Shown here in pieces: positions 1 through 8,164 of a DNA stretch of 14,836 nt. Each line of letters begins with the position of its first letter. Within the stretch, counting starts at the first letter, position 1. The notes below the pieces were generated by a model. That model made no database searches and was not told the origin of the DNA. It saw only the letters and a list, made by a program, of their open reading frames with translations. The DNA is from an uncultured Bacteroides sp. (lineage in GTDB: Bacteria > Bacteroidota > Bacteroidia > Bacteroidales > Bacteroidaceae), in contig NZ_CAJTSC010000050.1 of assembly GCF_910578895.1 (NCBI RefSeq), positions 1 through 14,836 of the forward strand, read 5' to 3'. The position numbers and the translations under genes are program-made.

Positions 1-575
1 CTCTATTACAGGTTCCGGAGCTAACTTCTGTTGTGGTGAATACCAATTCTGATTTAGCAATAGATATTGTAAATGAGAAGTATAAAGGAGTAACGGCACA
101 TCGGCGTGAGGAGTATTACGCTTCTTCCAAATGTTCCGGCAGCGAATTTTTCCGTCATTTGGGCGAGGTTACGGATACGGATATTTTTGTTTATTGTCCT
201 TGTACTTCTCCTTTTGTCAGACCTGAAACAATATCACAGTGTATTAACCGCTACTTGTCTTCCACCGAATACGATTGCCTGGCTACGGTATCTTCTGTTA
301 AGGAGTTTTTGTGGCTTGATGGCAGACCGATGAATTACGATCCTCTCCATGCTCCCAATTCACAGGATTTGCCCAATGTCGTAGCCTTGAATTTTGGAGT
401 TACTGTGATAAAAAAAGAAGATTTAATTAAGAATTGTAACATTATAGGAAAAAAGCCCCAGTTTGTCGTCACGGACGATATTGAAGCTGTTGATATAGAT
501 ACTCCGTTGGATTTCTACATTGCGGAACAGCTTTATCGAAAATTAGTACTTGAGAAGAAAGAACTGTTAGGATGA
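1..575 (+). CDS. CMP-nonulosonate (acylneuraminate-like) cytidylyltransferase, 5'-truncated
   Basis: The reading frame is open from base 3 to the TGA at 573-575, so the gene begins before the window; the GTG at 33 is internal. About 190 residues are visible, against a usual 225-240, so the nucleotide-binding N-terminus (the R-G-G-S-K type loop) is missing. The visible part fits the NeuA/KdsB-like cytidylyltransferase fold: VVVNTNSD stands where the family has the V-S-T-D-S strand, CPCTSPF corresponds to the L-Q-P-T-S-P element, and DDIEAVDIDTPLDF near the C-terminus matches the conserved E-A-x-D-I-D-T-P-x-D tail. Such enzymes join CTP and a nonulosonic acid in the cytoplasm to give the CMP-activated donor. 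The exact sugar (neuraminic, legionaminic, pseudaminic or a related acid) cannot be read from this fragment. A DUF115-family gene follows after 50 nt, and a capsule locus after that. Confidence 0.85.
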   Translation, partial: LLQVPELTSVVVNTNSDLAIDIVNEKYKGVTAHRREEYYASSKCSGSEFFRHLGEVTDTDIFVYCPCTSPFVRPETISQCINRYLSSTEYDCLATVSSVKEFLWLDGRPMNYDPLHAPNSQDLPNVVALNFGVTVIKKEDLIKNCNIIGKKPQFVVTDDIEAVDIDTPLDFYIAEQLYRKLVLEKKELLG

Positions 576-625
576 TACTGGCATAAATAGGGAATTAAAA
601 AAAGTTGTAAAATCATTTTAGACAC

Positions 626-1450
626 ATGGCGAATGTAAAACAGAGTCTAAAAAGACTGTTGGGTAGGTGTTTTGACTCTATTAATGTTCTTGCTTTTTAT
701 CTTAGCGGGCAAAGTCGTATCAATAAAGAATTGATATCCGCCTTGCGTGATAAGTATAAAGGAAGGCGTTGTTTCATAGTATGTAACGGACCAAGTCTAC
801 GGATATCCGATTTGGATAAAATCCATGAAAACGGTGATGTATCGATTGCTATGAATATGATTGGGCGTTGCTTTGACAAGACAAAGTGGAGACCGACGGT
901 ATTGATGGCAATCGATGGGTGTGTGTTGCATCCTAAAAATAAAAAGGTGGTTGATGAAACGGAATGCGAATATAGATTTCGCTTGAAGAAGCATTTCTTG
1001 CGGGTTGGGAAAAAGTTCGGATCCACAGTATTTTATGATATAATAGGTGATTGGGAGTTATTGGATAACCCTAAATTCACAACAAAAGTGGAAGAAGCGT
1101 TATATTCCATCGGGACCACAGCATATCAAGCAATAGAAGTTGCTGTCTTTTTGGGATGCAAGGAGATATATGTCATAGGTTGTGATATGAGTTATGCAGT
1201 GAACATCGATCGTAATGGACGTATTTATTATAATGATACCAATAAGCAGCATTTTTATGGAGACAAAGATGAATCCATGAGTAAGATTGTTCCCAATCCT
1301 ACTTGGCAATTGGAATTGGCTTGGAAAGCGGCATTGTATTTTTCAAAGGAACTGAATTTTAAGCTTTATAATGCAACGCGTGGAGGATGTTTGGAAGAAT
1401 TGCCGCGTGTTGATTTCGATACATTGTTTTTTTCTTCAGTTGATAAATAG
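626..1450 (+). CDS. DUF115 / Maf-like protein, putative nonulosonate glycosyltransferase
   Basis: This 274-residue cytosolic protein has no signal peptide or obvious membrane segment. The fold signature is that of the DUF115 (MptE-like, PF01973) group: a nucleotide-binding start CFIVCNGPSL (residues 49-58), AIDG at 95-98, the block GTTAYQAIEVAVFLGCKEIY (163-182) leading into VIGCDMSY (183-190), HFYGD (209-213) and a C-terminal NATRGGCLEELPRVDF (249-264). Databases often label this group as a pterin diphosphokinase, but it also contains the Maf proteins that place pseudaminic or legionaminic acid on flagellin. The N-G-P-S start and the segment around 163-190 also resemble GT42 sialyltransferases (Cst type). 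Because a CMP-nonulosonate synthetase lies directly upstream, I infer a transferase using that donor for the polysaccharide. No Shine-Dalgarno sequence is visible, which is usual here. Family membership is fairly sure; the function is inference. Confidence 0.75.
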   Translation: MANVKQSLKRLLGRCFDSINVLAFYLSGQSRINKELISALRDKYKGRRCFIVCNGPSLRISDLDKIHENGDVSIAMNMIGRCFDKTKWRPTVLMAIDGCVLHPKNKKVVDETECEYRFRLKKHFLRVGKKFGSTVFYDIIGDWELLDNPKFTTKVEEALYSIGTTAYQAIEVAVFLGCKEIYVIGCDMSYAVNIDRNGRIYYNDTNKQHFYGDKDESMSKIVPNPTWQLELAWKAALYFSKELNFKLYNATRGGCLEELPRVDFDTLFFSSVDK

Positions 1451-1476
1451 AGGAAAATCTGTTTCCTTGTTTTTTT
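1451..1476 (+). terminator. Possible weak intrinsic terminator after the DUF115 gene
   Basis: Directly after the TAG at 1448-1450, AGGAAA (1451-1456) and TTTCCT (1462-1467) form a perfect 6-bp stem with a 5-nt loop. G1450-T1468 may add a wobble pair, and seven T follow at 1470-1476. The stem is short and A/T-rich, so termination would be partial at best. The next gene starts 98 nt later and belongs to the same pathway. Confidence 0.4.
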
Positions 1477-1574
1477 CTAATTCTGTAATCATATCGTTAT
1501 TGAAAGTGGAAAAATTTAGTGGGTGGCAAGAGTAAGAGTGGTAATTAAGAATAAGTACCAATAGTTTTAATGAA

Positions 1575-3110
1575 ATGAATTCCAACTCTAAACGCATAGC
1601 TAAAAATACATTATTTCTTTATATCAGAATGGCTGTCTTGATGATTGTCACTCTGTTTACGTCAAGGATTGTTTTGGACAAGCTGGGTGTTGAAGATTTT
1701 GGCATTTACAATGTGGTAGGAGGTGTGGCTGCGACATTTACCTTTTTTACTTCCTCATTAGCCAATGCTACCCAGCGTTTCCTTAATATAGAATTGGGAA
1801 AAGGAAACGTAGAAGGAGCAAAGAGCATATTTTCCCAACATTTGGCAATATATCTGTTTTTGGTTATCGGAATGGTGGTACTGGCTGAAACGGCAGGATT
1901 GTGGCTGGTGCGCCATAAATTAGTGATTGCCCCTGAAAGAATGTCTGCTGCCTTGTGGACCTATCAGTTTGCTGTCCTTGCTTTGTGCGTTTCTTTTATA
2001 GGCATCGCATTTAATTCGGCTATTATTGCACACGAGGATATGAAAGTATATTCTTATGTGGGCATAGTTGATGCTTTTTTGCGGCTGGCTATAGCCTATG
2101 TGATAAGTGTGGTGGAGATTGATCGTTTAGTGATTTATTCTATATTGTTGTTCCTGGTAGCATTGTGCGTACAAGGAAGTTATGCTATATATGCATTGAG
2201 GAAATACAAGGAGTGTCAACTTTGTTTTTCTTATGACAAAGATGGAATGAGGTCTACTTTCAGTTTCATCAGCTGGAATGTTGTGGGAACTGTTATTTTT
2301 TTGTTGAAAGATCAGGGAGTAAATATTCTGTTGAATTTATTTTTTGGTCCTGTTATCAATGCAGCGCGTGCTGTTTCTTTTCAGATCAGTGCTGCCATAT
2401 CTAATTTTAGTAATAATTTTTATGTGTCAGTGCAACCGCAGATTGTGAAATCGTATGCGGCAGGTGAACGTACTTATCTTAACACTTTGTTTTTAAACAG
2501 TACGAAATACTCCCTGTTTCTGATGTGGCTTTTTTGTCTGCCTGTAATGTTGGAAATAGTGGTAATTTTGAATTTATGGTTAAAGGAAGTCCCGCAGGGT
2601 ACGGAAGTTTTTGCAAGATGGGTGCTGGCTGATGCCATATTGAGTACTATGACTGCTCCTGCATGGACGGTGGTTGTGGCTGTGGGTAAATTAAAGAAAT
2701 ACACACTTTTGTGCAATGGGTGTTTATTGCTGATTTTCCCTTTGTCGTATATCTTTTTGTCATTAGGTTACAGTCCGGTCAGTGTATTTGTCATCACTTT
2801 TGTTGTCCGTATATTGCAAGTGATAAGTTCTATCTTATTTGCGAATGCTTATATCCACTTTGGGTTTTTCGCTTATTTCAAGCGTGTAATATATCCGGTA
2901 ATCTGTGTATATCTGTTATCCGGTTCTGTTTCATTATTCGTTTGGAAACAGATGGACAATGGCTTTTTTGCGTTGTTTGCTGTTTGTGTGGTGACATTTT
3001 CATCTACAATTATAGCTGTATATTATATTGGTCTTGATAAAAGTGAACGGATGTTCTGTTCGGATATTCTAAAAAGCAGATTGAGAAGTATCAGGGAAAA
3101 TTTACTTTGA
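1575..3110 (+). CDS. wzx: Wzx-type polysaccharide repeat-unit flippase (MOP superfamily)
   Basis: This 511-residue, strongly hydrophobic protein has about 12-14 predicted membrane segments, the normal size for Wzx. The N-terminus NTLFLYIRM followed by LFTSRIVLDKLGVEDFGIYN and VVGGVAATFTFF is characteristic of Bacteroidales polysaccharide flippases, as is the SSLANATQRFLN that follows it. It should move undecaprenyl-diphosphate-linked repeat units across the inner membrane for polymerisation by the Wzy-like protein encoded at 4936. The ATG at 1575 is preceded by an overlapping two-codon ATG AAA TGA at 1570-1578, so I keep 1575 as the start of the long frame. The 124-nt gap upstream holds a weak hairpin and no promoter I can recognise. 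The substrate sugar cannot be predicted. Confidence 0.92.
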   Translation: MNSNSKRIAKNTLFLYIRMAVLMIVTLFTSRIVLDKLGVEDFGIYNVVGGVAATFTFFTSSLANATQRFLNIELGKGNVEGAKSIFSQHLAIYLFLVIGMVVLAETAGLWLVRHKLVIAPERMSAALWTYQFAVLALCVSFIGIAFNSAIIAHEDMKVYSYVGIVDAFLRLAIAYVISVVEIDRLVIYSILLFLVALCVQGSYAIYALRKYKECQLCFSYDKDGMRSTFSFISWNVVGTVIFLLKDQGVNILLNLFFGPVINAARAVSFQISAAISNFSNNFYVSVQPQIVKSYAAGERTYLNTLFLNSTKYSLFLMWLFCLPVMLEIVVILNLWLKEVPQGTEVFARWVLADAILSTMTAPAWTVVVAVGKLKKYTLLCNGCLLLIFPLSYIFLSLGYSPVSVFVITFVVRILQVISSILFANAYIHFGFFAYFKRVIYPVICVYLLSGSVSLFVWKQMDNGFFALFAVCVVTFSSTIIAVYYIGLDKSERMFCSDILKSRLRSIRENLL

Positions 3111-3359
3111 AATATTGCCCCATAAAGAAGAATACGTTCCTTCGCTATAATTTATCATTAACAATGATAATAATGAAACAACAAACAAGCAATGAAGTCA
3201 TCAGTCGTCTCGGTTGGGGAGAAAAGTTTGAGACTACATGCAAGGGTGTATGTATCAACTGGACCAATTTCGTGAGTTTTGGTTGGGCTTGGTGGTTTAA
3301 TTGATGATACGGATGGTTTGCGGAAAGAAAAAGGCGTGCAGAGTAGAAAGGAGAACGGT
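3111..3359 (+). other. Intergenic junction without a convincing gene; AT-rich hairpin
   Basis: This 249-nt gap is the longest inside the polysaccharide locus. It holds a perfect 8-bp inverted repeat, TTATCATT (3152-3159) and AATGATAA (3163-3170) with a 3-nt loop, but no T tract follows. Two short frames cross it. One is a 65-codon TTG-start frame from 3107 with no recognisable domain. The other starts at ATG 3192, reads 27 codons to a TGA at 3273, and is in frame with the GT32 gene downstream. Neither looks like a known protein. The piece may be the relic of a lost gene or a recombination junction. A good ribosome binding site, AAAGGAG at 3348-3354, ends it. Confidence 0.5.
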
Positions 3360-4106
3360 ATGATACCTAAAGTGATTCATTATTGCTGGTTTGGAAGAAA
3401 CCCTCTTCCGCCGCTTGCAGTAAAGTGCATCGAGTCGTGGAAGAGATTTCTTCCCGATTACGAGATAAGGGAATGGAACGAAGACAACTTCGATGTGGAC
3501 ATCATTCCCTATACCCGCGAGGCCTACGAAGCCCGTAAGTATGCTTTCGTGAGTGACTACGCGAGGTTTTATATCCTCTATCATCACGGTGGTCTCTATT
3601 TCGACACGGATGTGGAGGTAATACGTCCGATGGACGACATTGTGGCGCGTGGGGCGTTTATGGGGTGCGAGAATGAAGCGAAGTCCGACACGAGCGTTTT
3701 GGCAGTAGCTCCGGGACTCGGTTTGGGTTGTAATCCGGGGCTTGGTCTGTATGCGGAAATCCTCGAACTGTATGCCGGGTTGCATTTAAAATGCATTGGT
3801 GGAAGACTGAACCTCAAAACAGTGGTGGCGTATACCACAGAACTGCTGGTGGAAAAGGGATTGAAGAATGTAAATGAAATACAGTGCGTGGCGGATGTGT
3901 GGATTTATCCGAAGGAGTATTTCTGTCCGGTGGACTATCAGACCGATGTGCTGGAGATTACTGAAAACACGAGGTCTATTCACCACTATGCGGCATCGTG
4001 GTACGGGAAGAGACAAAAAATCAAAATGAAAGTTATCCAACTGTTGGGACCTCGATTGACATCATGGGGAGTTTCTTTAAAACGATTCATGAAACGTAAT
4101 AAATAG
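3360..4106 (+). CDS. Family GT32 glycosyltransferase (capsular polysaccharide synthesis)
   Basis: The 248-residue product belongs to the Gly_transf_sug (PF04488, Och1-like) group of retaining GT-A enzymes. Key elements are IPKVIHYCWFGRNPLP (2-17), SDYARFYILYHHGGLYFDTD (65-84) with the D-T-D metal/nucleotide-sugar motif at 82-84, and IHHYAASW (207-214), typical of Bacteroidales GT32 proteins. It should add one sugar to the lipid-linked repeat unit on the cytoplasmic face. I place the start at ATG 3360, because the protein family begins there and AAAGGAG lies 5 nt upstream; the open frame extends 27 codons further 5' without homology. Its base composition differs from its neighbours: the block 3481-3540 has 31 G/C of 60, against 17 of 60 at 5401-5460 in the polymerase gene. 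This suggests separate acquisition. Donor and acceptor are unknown. Confidence 0.9.
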   Translation: MIPKVIHYCWFGRNPLPPLAVKCIESWKRFLPDYEIREWNEDNFDVDIIPYTREAYEARKYAFVSDYARFYILYHHGGLYFDTDVEVIRPMDDIVARGAFMGCENEAKSDTSVLAVAPGLGLGCNPGLGLYAEILELYAGLHLKCIGGRLNLKTVVAYTTELLVEKGLKNVNEIQCVADVWIYPKEYFCPVDYQTDVLEITENTRSIHHYAASWYGKRQKIKMKVIQLLGPRLTSWGVSLKRFMKRNK

Positions 4107-4114
4107 ATATTGTC

Positions 4115-4939
4115 ATGTTGATTTCATTAGTTACCGCTACGTTGGGGAGAGTTCGGGAAATGCAGGATCTGCTGGACTCTTTGGCCGCGCAGACTTATAA
4201 AAATTTCGAACTTATCATTGTAGACCAAAATTCGCATACGTTGCTTCAGGAAATGGTTGAGAAATATGTCGATACCATTAATATCAAGTATATAAGAAGT
4301 GACGTGAAAGGGTTGTCGCATAATCGGAACATAGGTTTGAAACATTGTGCAGGAGAAGTTGTGGGGTTTCCGGATGACGATTGTTTCTACGATACCGATG
4401 TTCTCTTGAAAGTGTCTGATTACTTGGCTACGCATAAAAATCTCTCTTTCGTCCTTTTTGAGGTGAAAGATGTGGAGGAAGAGCGTGTTTTTATAAAATG
4501 TGGTGCTTTGGCAGTGAGTAGAAAGGATGTGTTTAAATATTGTATTTCATATAACGTGTTTGTACGCAAGGATTTGTCCGTCCTTTTTGATGAAAGATTA
4601 GGCGTAGGTTCGTTCTATGGTTCCGGTGAAGAAACGGACTATCTGTGGATGCTACTCCGTACGCACGATACAGGTGCTTTTTTAGAAGGTGTCTATATAC
4701 ATCATCCTCACAATGATGCTTCGGATAATTACAGGCGTGCCTACTCTTACGGCTTAGGTTTCGGTGCTCTGTTTAAGAAAGAGATTGTATACCGGAAACA
4801 TTACAGTTATCTTTCGCTGTATCTTTATCATCTTCTTCGTACAATCGGCGGACTTATTGTCAGAAAACATAGATTGTTTTATTATCACACCCTCAGGGGG
4901 CGTATAAAAGGATTTTTTTCATTCCGTTTGGAACAATGA
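4115..4939 (+). CDS. Family GT2 glycosyltransferase
   Basis: The 274-residue product is an inverting GT-A enzyme. The fold starts at LISLVTATLGR (2-12) and runs through FELIIVDQNS (31-40), where the aspartate contacts the nucleotide, and GLSHNRNIGL (66-75). The metal-binding FPDDDCFY has its DDD at 87-89, and the acceptor-side GSGEETDYLW (169-178) corresponds to the usual E-D/E-T-D region. The C-terminal third is rich in Y, H, L and basic residues and may sit on the membrane. The ATG at 4115 lies 8 nt after the GT32 stop with no clear Shine-Dalgarno sequence, so it is probably read from the same mRNA. The stop overlaps the next start in an ATGA. The sugar transferred is unknown. Confidence 0.92.
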   Translation: MLISLVTATLGRVREMQDLLDSLAAQTYKNFELIIVDQNSHTLLQEMVEKYVDTINIKYIRSDVKGLSHNRNIGLKHCAGEVVGFPDDDCFYDTDVLLKVSDYLATHKNLSFVLFEVKDVEEERVFIKCGALAVSRKDVFKYCISYNVFVRKDLSVLFDERLGVGSFYGSGEETDYLWMLLRTHDTGAFLEGVYIHHPHNDASDNYRRAYSYGLGFGALFKKEIVYRKHYSYLSLYLYHLLRTIGGLIVRKHRLFYYHTLRGRIKGFFSFRLEQ

Positions 4940-5985
4940 TATACTATCTTTTACCGTTTTTTTCTTTTCTTTTATCATTTTCCTATTTTAAAAAGTTCTT
5001 TCCTAAGCAATTGATATACCTGTTCGTATATCTTCTGTTATTAGCTCTTTTGGCAGTCGGAACTTTGAGGGGTGAGGGAATCGGATCTGACTATTTTTCT
5101 TACTTCTATGTATATAGAGATAAAGAAGATATTGAAATCGGATTTTCGTTTTTGGCAGATTTGGTAAAATCTTGCGGAGGAAGTTTCCATACATTTTTGG
5201 GCGTGGTATTTGCTGTCTCCATAAGCTTGAAAGCCTTTGTCTTCAAAAAGATGTCTTTATACCCTTTGCTTTCTTTGATGATATATTTGGGCTTTTGGTT
5301 TCTTACGTATGACATGAATGGCATAAGGCAGGGCATAGCGTTTGCTTTCACAGGGCTTGCCACTTATTTTGTTTGGAAAAAAAAGAATGTCGGATACTGG
5401 ATAAATTGTGCCTGTGCATTGTTACTTCATTATTCTTCTGTCATTTTTCTACCTTTTATATTCCTCATACATTGGAAATGTTCGTTAAGAATCATATTGT
5501 TTATATTGGGTGGGGCTTTTCTTTTTGCTCTCCAAGGGGGGATTACTAACTTGCTTTCTTCTCTTGTGGATGTTGACAGCTACCTTATAAATAAAATGTT
5601 TTCTTATGGAAAAAACGAAGATTTCAATGAAAACATATTATTCTCGTTTTCTACTTTGCATAGGCTGGTGATATTTGTGATGATTTATGCCGCAGTACCT
5701 AAAATGAGGATAGACGATAGGCTGAAAAATATCTTTCTGTGGGGAGCGACAATGAATGTAGGACTTTATTTGTTGTTCTCGGACATTGAGATTGTAGCTA
5801 CTCGGATTTCTTTATACTATCGTTTTATTGAATGTTTGTCTTTGGCGGCTATACCTGGTGCTTTCAGTAGGCTCTCCAACCGATTCCTGGCTATGACCCT
5901 GTTGTATATATATGTCTTTTGGCAAGTTTATTCTACGCTGTCCATGCCAAATAACAGTTTGGTGCCATATTATATGTGTTTGTGA
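4936..5985 (+). CDS. wzy: EpsG-like / Wzy-type polysaccharide polymerase
   Basis: This 349-residue polytopic membrane protein has roughly 9-11 hydrophobic segments and starts directly with one. It shows the EpsG family (PF14897) landmarks in order: LRGEGIGSDYFSYF near residue 45, EIGFSFLADL in the following loop, NGIRQGIAFAF near residue 130, and LLHYSSVIFLPFIF near residue 165. In Wzx/Wzy systems this protein joins flipped repeat units into the chain on the periplasmic side, and it is the only polymerase candidate here. Its ATG overlaps the GT2 stop (ATGA at 4936-4939), and its own TGA overlaps the next ATG. The gene is very A/T-rich, as polymerase genes of capsule loci often are. The alternative, an EpsG-family protein with an auxiliary role, cannot be excluded. 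Confidence 0.85.
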   Translation: MIYYLLPFFSFLLSFSYFKKFFPKQLIYLFVYLLLLALLAVGTLRGEGIGSDYFSYFYVYRDKEDIEIGFSFLADLVKSCGGSFHTFLGVVFAVSISLKAFVFKKMSLYPLLSLMIYLGFWFLTYDMNGIRQGIAFAFTGLATYFVWKKKNVGYWINCACALLLHYSSVIFLPFIFLIHWKCSLRIILFILGGAFLFALQGGITNLLSSLVDVDSYLINKMFSYGKNEDFNENILFSFSTLHRLVIFVMIYAAVPKMRIDDRLKNIFLWGATMNVGLYLLFSDIEIVATRISLYYRFIECLSLAAIPGAFSRLSNRFLAMTLLYIYVFWQVYSTLSMPNNSLVPYYMCL

Positions 5986-7055
5986 TGATTAAAATCGCTG
6001 TTGATTGCCGTATGCTCGGCATGAGTGGAGTGGGGGTCTTCTTGAAGAATTTTTTGGATTCGGCGCTTTCCCGTTACTCTGACATACATTTTTTATTAAT
6101 AGGAACATCCCGGCTTGAGTCATATTCGCATTTGGAGAATGTGGATATTCAAAAGGTTGATGTAAATCCGTTTAGTTTGAAGGAATTTTTCTCTTTTCCG
6201 GTAAAGGAAATAAACGGATGTGATGTTTATTTCAATCCTAACTATAACATTCCGTCGGGCATTAAGATTCCGATTTGCTGTACCATTCATGATTTGTTGT
6301 TTTGGGATGTAAAAGAAATTTCCTCTTTGATAGGACGCTGGATTAGGATATTGGCAGTAAAAAGGTCTTATCATTTAGCCAAATTAGTATTTACGGTCTC
6401 TGAATTTTCTTTATCCAGGATACATAAACACCTTGGCTGTAAAGAAGCGATAGTTACTTACAATGCGCTGCGTCCCGCCATAGTTCCGGTGGATATACCT
6501 GTGCCGGATAAGAAATACATTGTTTTTGTTGGCAATGTGAAACCTCATAAGGGATTAAAAGAACTGCTGGATGCATATACCGGATTTGGATTGGGAAACA
6601 TCTATGATTTGGTGATAGTAGGCGATTACCGGAATTTCAAGACCGCTTTCCCGGAAATCTTGGAATATGGAAAGGTTGAGGGCATATCCTTTACCGGTAA
6701 GGTATCCGATGAAGAACTGTCCGGGCTATTGAAAAATGCCTCGATGTTGGTACAGCCTTCCGTGTATGAGGGATTCGGTATTCCGCCCATGGAGGCTTTG
6801 TTTTTAGGAGTGCCGGTGGTGCTTTCGGATATACCGGTGTTTAAGGAGATATATTCAGGTTTTCCTGTTACATTTTTTGAATGTGGAAACCCGAAAAGCC
6901 TGGCAGAAGCGATGGAACGGGTTGAACCTTATACCGAAACGGTAAAAACGCGTGTTCGGAATAGAATATTATCTCTGTATACTCCTCAGCGTGTGTCTGA
7001 TATTATCATTCAAGCAATAATAAAAACTTATAATGAGAGTTCTGCAAATAGGTAA
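5985..7055 (+). CDS. Family GT4 glycosyltransferase (first of two)
   Basis: The 356-residue product is a GT-B enzyme. The N-terminal half has IAVDCRML and SGVGVFLKNF (near 4-23), YFNPNYNIP (82-90) and TIHDLLFWD (100-108), as in mannosyltransferase-like GT4 proteins. The C-terminal donor-binding half has FVGNVKPHKGLKELL (181-195) and QPSVYEGFGIPPMEALFLGV (257-276), with the E-x7-E pair at E262 and E270. I choose ATG 5985, which overlaps the polymerase stop as TGATG; a GTG at 5976 would only add MFV. The gene ends 23 nt inside the next one. It probably adds a hexose to the repeat unit from an NDP-sugar in the cytoplasm; the sugar is not readable. Confidence 0.92.
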   Translation: MIKIAVDCRMLGMSGVGVFLKNFLDSALSRYSDIHFLLIGTSRLESYSHLENVDIQKVDVNPFSLKEFFSFPVKEINGCDVYFNPNYNIPSGIKIPICCTIHDLLFWDVKEISSLIGRWIRILAVKRSYHLAKLVFTVSEFSLSRIHKHLGCKEAIVTYNALRPAIVPVDIPVPDKKYIVFVGNVKPHKGLKELLDAYTGFGLGNIYDLVIVGDYRNFKTAFPEILEYGKVEGISFTGKVSDEELSGLLKNASMLVQPSVYEGFGIPPMEALFLGVPVVLSDIPVFKEIYSGFPVTFFECGNPKSLAEAMERVEPYTETVKTRVRNRILSLYTPQRVSDIIIQAIIKTYNESSANR

Positions 7056-8151
7056 GTTCTATCCCGTTGTGGGTGGGATAGAGAAAATGATGGTCGATGT
7101 TGTTTCGGGAATATCCGGCTGTGAAGGCGTGTGTTGTGATATGTTGTGCGCGTCTGTAGACCGGCATTCGTCTGTAGTGCTTATTGGTAAGGGTTCCAAG
7201 ATTATTTGCACTTCTACTTGGTTCAAGGCATTTGCAACGATGTTTTCTCCCATGATGGCGGTTGTGCTGAGACGGATAGGAAAAGAGTATGACATTATCC
7301 ATATCCATCATCCCGATCCTATGGCTGCGTTGGCTTTGTGGATGTCGGGATATAGGGGAAAGGTTGTCTTGCATTGGCATAGCGATATCTTGAAACAACG
7401 CTTGGCGCTGAAACTGTATGCTCCGTTGCAACGGTGGCTGATAGAACGGGCGGATACCATAGTGGGCACATCGCCTGTCTATCTGCGTGAATCGCCTTTC
7501 TTGCAGTCGGAAAGGTTGAAGAAAGTGTGTATTCCGATTGGTGTTGCTCCTTTACTTCCCGATGTCCAAAAAGTGGAGAAGATACGGCAGAGGTATGCAG
7601 GAAAGAAACTGATTTTTTCTTTGGGAAGATTCGTTGCGTACAAAGGATTTGAATATTTGATAAAAGCTGCCGAATTTTTACCTGATGAGTATCTCATTCT
7701 GATAGGAGGGGGCGGACCATTGAAACATAGATTAGGAGAGTTGATTGAGGTCAGTCATTTGCAGTCGAAAGTGAAGTTATTGGGCAGGGTGGATGATGAA
7801 GACCTATCCGGATATTTCGGAGCTTGTGATTTGTATGTGATGAGTTCTATTTGGAAAACAGAAGCCTTTGGTATTGTACAGATAGAGGCAATGTCGTGTG
7901 GAAAACCGGTAGTTGCGACCAAAATAAAGGGTTCTGGAGTGTCGTGGGTGAATGAAGACGGAGTTTCTGGAATAAATGTGGAGCCGGAGAATGCCATGGC
8001 AATTGCCGATGCCATTATGAATATTTTGTCTGACCAAGAACGGTATAAGTCGTTTTCGCTTGCCGCTAAAGAGCGTTATGAAACGCTGTTCAGAAAAGAA
8101 CGGATGATAGAGAAATGTATCGAATTGTATAAAAATGTGGTTAAGTCTTGA
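7033..8151 (+). CDS. Family GT4 glycosyltransferase (second of two)
   Basis: This 372-residue GT-B enzyme starts with MRVLQIGKFYPVVGGIEKMM, the glycine-rich acceptor-side loop. HIHHPDPMAALAL (90-102) and VLHWHSDIL (112-120) follow in the first domain. FSLGRFVAYKGFEYLI (195-210), LIGGGGPL (223-230) and SSIWKTEAFGIVQIEAMSCG (271-290) lie in the second, with the E-x7-E pair at E277 and E285. The ATG sits 23 nt inside the preceding GT4 gene in another frame and has no Shine-Dalgarno sequence, so translational coupling is likely. The two GT4 proteins are not close copies of each other, so they probably form different linkages. Donor and acceptor are unknown. Confidence 0.92.
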   Translation: MRVLQIGKFYPVVGGIEKMMVDVVSGISGCEGVCCDMLCASVDRHSSVVLIGKGSKIICTSTWFKAFATMFSPMMAVVLRRIGKEYDIIHIHHPDPMAALALWMSGYRGKVVLHWHSDILKQRLALKLYAPLQRWLIERADTIVGTSPVYLRESPFLQSERLKKVCIPIGVAPLLPDVQKVEKIRQRYAGKKLIFSLGRFVAYKGFEYLIKAAEFLPDEYLILIGGGGPLKHRLGELIEVSHLQSKVKLLGRVDDEDLSGYFGACDLYVMSSIWKTEAFGIVQIEAMSCGKPVVATKIKGSGVSWVNEDGVSGINVEPENAMAIADAIMNILSDQERYKSFSLAAKERYETLFRKERMIEKCIELYKNVVKS

Positions 8152-8164
8152 AATGTGAATTTAT

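Noticed and set aside
3107..3304. 65-codon frame (TTG start) between wzx and the GT32 gene
   Set aside because: It begins in the wzx stop region with a rare start codon, has no ribosome binding site and no recognisable domain. I describe the stretch as a non-coding junction instead.
3279..3359. Upstream extension of the GT32 gene by 27 codons
   Set aside because: The family starts at I-P-K-V-I-H-Y, and the ATG at 3360 has AAAGGAG 5 nt upstream; the extension shows no homology.
3297..3785. 162-codon frame on the - strand opposite the GT32 gene
   Set aside because: It covers a well-supported glycosyltransferase and has no domain features.
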